Positions 4,574-6,240 of a DNA stretch of 6,240 bases are shown piece after piece. The notes below the pieces were generated by a model. The model did no database searches. It was given only the letters and a program-made list of their open reading frames with translations, and was not told where the DNA came from. This DNA comes from an uncultured Candidatus Melainabacteria bacterium. GTDB lineage: Bacteria > Cyanobacteriota > Vampirovibrionia > Gastranaerophilales > Gastranaerophilaceae. Location: NCBI GenBank assembly GCA_934773085.1, contig CAKVMU010000105.1, forward strand, positions 1-6,240, read 5' to 3'. How positions within the stretch are numbered: position 1 is the first letter of the stretch; each line of letters opens with the position of its first letter. A program made the position numbers and the translations under genes.

Positions 4574-4692
4574 CTGGGGTTCAGCGCAAGCGAGCAGAGT
4601 GCGAAGGCTTGATTGCAAACAATTGGAATTATGAAGCAATCAACCGTAGACATGTTTATTGCGAGCGCAGCAAGACAGTCCCCCCATCGACA
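4574..4692 (+). repeat. Shared cassette right end, copy B (119 bp)
   Basis: Partner of 3850-3969. The outer inverted repeat TTGATTGC/GCAATCAA (4609-4616, 4636-4643) is intact, but the inner stem is weakened by one substitution and the 1-nt deletion. Short reading frames through this repeat on either strand are not credible genes. Confidence 0.85.
4677..4692 (+). repeat. Attachment-site-like repeat, copy 3 (outer boundary)
   Basis: Third exact copy of the tRNA-Leu 3' 16-mer. What follows (TTTTTAAAATGC) may be the original 3' flank of the tRNA, with a short T-run that could have served as its terminator. Confidence 0.85.
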
Positions 4693-4782
4693 TTTTTAAA
4701 ATGCAAAGTATCGTCAAAAACTATTAAGTGAGAACGTTTTTTCGCATTAATTAATATAATAATTACTTTTCTTTACAAAAAA

Positions 4783-4811
4783 TTGCTCTGTGTCTTTTTT
4801 TATATTATGAT
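4783..4811 (+). promoter_or_regulatory. Probable promoter of the envelope operon
   Basis: TTGCTC (4783-4788), a 17-bp spacer and TATGAT (4806-4811) predict a start near 4818. That leaves a leader of about 11 nt holding just the ribosome binding site of the small membrane protein gene. The same TATGAT -10 is used by the proposed nagZ promoter. The -35 is only a moderate match. Confidence 0.5.
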
Positions 4812-4828
4812 ATTGGTAAGAGGTTGAG

Positions 4829-4942
4829 ATGGATTTTTTTAGACAGCACAAAAAAATGATAGTCGGGTTAATTACAGTATCGTTTATCCTATGGACTGTA
4901 GGTATGGGGCTGCTCCTGATACTTCCTAGTCTGGGGGGATAG
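4829..4942 (+). CDS. Small single-pass membrane protein (37 aa)
   Basis: A short frame easily missed by size cut-offs. It encodes a basic N-terminus (MDFFRQHKKM, 1-10), a hydrophobic segment of about 23 residues (11-33, including SFILWTVGMGLLLI) and a short PSLGG tail. By the positive-inside rule the N-terminus would face the cytoplasm. AAGAGG (4818-4823) lies 5 nt before the ATG, a promoter lies just upstream, and the next gene starts 2 nt after the stop with its ribosome binding site inside this gene's last codons, so translation is probably coupled. The sequence resembles the anchor region of membrane-tethered chaperone-like proteins such as PpiD, but no catalytic domain follows. A role in anchoring or regulating the M23 peptidase is inference. 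Confidence 0.7.
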   Translation: MDFFRQHKKMIVGLITVSFILWTVGMGLLLILPSLGG

Positions 4943-4944
4943 GT

Positions 4945-6057
4945 GTGAATTTAAAAAAAATATTAAATGTTTTAATATTTTTAGCTATCGTTTTAAACAC
5001 CGTTGGGTGTTTAACTTCGTATGCAGCACATGATATAGAAACCCAAAAGAAGCAAACCAGAGAAAAGATTAAAAAATTAAGAATTCTGGAAAATATTGAA
5101 ACTAACAAGCTTTATAAAAACCAGCAGAAGCTTGAAACAGCGACCAACAATTTAACAAATTCAAAGACACAAATTTTGAGTGCTCAAAAAGAACTCTATG
5201 GTTTAGAAGCTCGTCTTAACGATGCATCCAGAGAATATAACAACCTCAATTACATATTATCAGTTCATGTCAGAAGCGTGTTTAAATTACAGAGAAAAGC
5301 GTTCTTTGAAGTACTCTTGAGTTCAGAAGACATCAACATGCTGGTAGACAGACTTTACTATCAAAAGCTTTTGTTAAAAGAAGATTACAACAGAATGGCT
5401 GCTGCAAAAAGCAAAGCTCAGGAAATTGCAACTTTGAAATATAACATTGAAGCCAAGAAAAGAAATCTTGAACGCTCTGTTGCATCAATAAACTCTCAAC
5501 AAGAGTACATTCAGCGTGCTATCAAAAAGAACGAAAACATGATTAATAAACTAAGAACCGACAGAGTTGCTTACCAGAAGGCAGAAAGAGAACTGGCTAA
5601 GCAATCTGCAAGTTTGAGTTCTTACATCAACAAAACAACCAAAGATTCACATGTACAAGTAGCTTCCGGTTTTGTAAAACCTATCGCCGGAAGAATAACA
5701 TCACCTTTTGGATGGAGAAAGCACCCGATATTTAACACAAGCTCATTCCATTCAGGAGTTGATATCGGCGGGCCAAACCTTGGAGCAATCAGAGCTTCAA
5801 ATTCCGGAAAAGTAATTTATTCCGGCTGGTACGGTGGATACGGAAAGGTTGTAATTGTTGAACATGGCATTGTAAACGGAAAACCTATTACGACTTTGTA
5901 TGCTCACATGAACTCAACAGCTGTTGCTAACGGTCAAAGAGTAACAAAAGGACAGGTACTCGGTTATGAAGGAACAACCGGATACAGCACCGGTCCTCAC
6001 TGTCACTTTGAAGTTAGAGTAAACGGACAACCGAACAATCCTTTAAATTATATATAG
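4945..6057 (+). CDS. Secreted coiled-coil M23 (LytM-type) murein peptidase
   Basis: This is a 370-aa exported protein of the EnvC-like layout. A signal peptide covers residues 1-28 (probable cleavage after SYAA; Cys22 lacks a good lipobox). A long coiled coil runs about 30-230, and a C-terminal M23 domain about 240-368. The zinc-site motifs are all present: H269 and D273 (HSGVD), H321 (YAHM) and H352/H354 (GPHCHFEV). Unlike EnvC, whose LytM domain is degenerate, this one should be an active zinc endopeptidase that cuts peptide cross-links in murein, probably at growth or division sites. The start is a GTG at 4945 with a G-rich ribosome binding site (4934-4939) inside the upstream small gene. 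The next gene's ribosome binding site overlaps this stop, supporting an operon. The exact bond cleaved cannot be read from sequence. Confidence 0.93.
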   Translation: MNLKKILNVLIFLAIVLNTVGCLTSYAAHDIETQKKQTREKIKKLRILENIETNKLYKNQQKLETATNNLTNSKTQILSAQKELYGLEARLNDASREYNNLNYILSVHVRSVFKLQRKAFFEVLLSSEDINMLVDRLYYQKLLLKEDYNRMAAAKSKAQEIATLKYNIEAKKRNLERSVASINSQQEYIQRAIKKNENMINKLRTDRVAYQKAERELAKQSASLSSYINKTTKDSHVQVASGFVKPIAGRITSPFGWRKHPIFNTSSFHSGVDIGGPNLGAIRASNSGKVIYSGWYGGYGKVVIVEHGIVNGKPITTLYAHMNSTAVANGQRVTKGQVLGYEGTTGYSTGPHCHFEVRVNGQPNNPLNYI

Positions 6058-6067
6058 GACAATTATT

Positions 6068-6240
6068 TTGAAAAAAAGACTTGCAATATTATTAATATCT
6101 ACTTTAATCACGGCTGCTTCTGCAAAAGCGGATTATTCTTTCACGGAAGCATCCGATTTCACAGGAGATGCATTTTTTGCACCGCCTGTAGCTAATAAAG
6201 TTGCTCCACAAAAAGATAATAAAAACAGGCATACAACTCC
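6068..6240 (+). CDS. Secreted protein, N-terminal part (runs off the window)
   Basis: A frame opening with TTG at 6068 stays open to the window edge (57 complete codons). It begins with a clear signal peptide: KKR, a hydrophobic core LAILLISTLITAASA, and a predicted cut after AKA at about residue 22. The mature start is DYSFTEASDFTGDAFFAPPV, followed by a Lys/Asn/Gln-rich stretch, probably a flexible linker. AGGA (6056-6059) lies 8 nt upstream and overlaps the stop of the M23 gene, which supports the unusual TTG start and translational coupling. The visible part holds no recognisable domain; its position suggests a cell-envelope role. Confidence 0.75.
   Translation, partial: MKKRLAILLISTLITAASAKADYSFTEASDFTGDAFFAPPVANKVAPQKDNKNRHTT

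Larger units (their letters stand above)
3970..4692 (+). mobile_element. Tandem cassette 2 at tRNA-Leu (723 bp, one small gene)
   Basis: Lies between the second and third copies of the tRNA 3' repeat. It carries an AT-rich left end, one gene (4038-4334), a hairpin-rich non-coding stretch (about 4414-4582) and the shared right end (4574-4692). No recombinase is encoded, so any movement would need an enzyme supplied from elsewhere. Confidence 0.55.

Noticed and set aside
4345..4653. 102-codon minus-strand frame in cassette 2
   Set aside because: It starts inside the shared right-end repeat and reads through the perfect inverted repeat and other hairpins; its composition follows those repeats rather than a protein. 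No convincing ribosome binding site was noted.
4335..4692. Integron attC-type site
   Set aside because: The hairpins lack the paired core sites of attC, and the repeat boundaries coincide with the tRNA 3' end instead.
4483..4731. 82-codon plus-strand frame across cassette 2 right end
   Set aside because: It crosses the 11-bp inverted repeat, the shared right end and the third attachment repeat, and it lacks a clear ribosome binding site.

Overview
The window is AT-rich bacterial DNA with clear Shine-Dalgarno sites, several Sec-type signal peptides, peptidoglycan-processing enzymes and a tRNA whose 3' CCA is not encoded. Together with the style of the small proteins (short secreted proteins, an 'Asn/Gln-rich start then SFNG' protein, a double CxxC zinc ribbon), this suggests a gut-type lineage such as the non-photosynthetic cyanobacterial relatives (Gastranaerophilales/Vampirovibrionia). 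That placement is an impression from protein style, not a demonstrated assignment.

Left part (1-3300), ordinary chromosomal genes. An unrecognised acidic/coiled-coil protein (24-593, +) converges on a secreted single-TPR protein (648-1094, -) with a bidirectional terminator between them. Next is nagZ, a cytoplasmic beta-N-acetylhexosaminidase (1184-2143, +), whose promoter appears to place the transcript start on the start codon (leaderless). It converges, again with a strong hairpin between, on a minus-strand block transcribed right to left: an 80-aa unknown protein (3055-3297), dut (2590-3027) and a four-CxxC zinc-ribbon protein (2180-2458).

Middle part (3420-4700), the unusual region. A complete tRNA-Leu(GAG) lies at 3705-3786. 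Its 5' end and upstream flank are duplicated about 220 bp upstream, and two 75-bp tandem repeats fill the gap. Its 3' end (16 bp) is present three times: in the tRNA, at 3954-3969 and at 4677-4692. This defines two tandem cassettes of 183 bp and 723 bp. The two cassettes share a right end of about 120 bp (about 95% identical), and the larger carries one small gene (4038-4334) and several hairpins. No integrase or transposase is visible. The arrangement looks like small non-autonomous elements stacked at a tRNA attachment site, with a second invasion at the 5' end of the same tRNA.

Right part (4783-6240), a compact envelope operon: a promoter, a 37-aa single-membrane-segment protein (4829-4942), a coiled-coil plus M23/LytM peptidase with intact metal ligands (4945-6057), and the start of another secreted protein (6068 to the window edge). 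Spacings of 2 and 10 nt and ribosome binding sites that overlap the preceding genes suggest translational coupling. NagZ (muropeptide recycling) and the M23 peptidase (murein cleavage) act on the same polymer but are not in one operon here.
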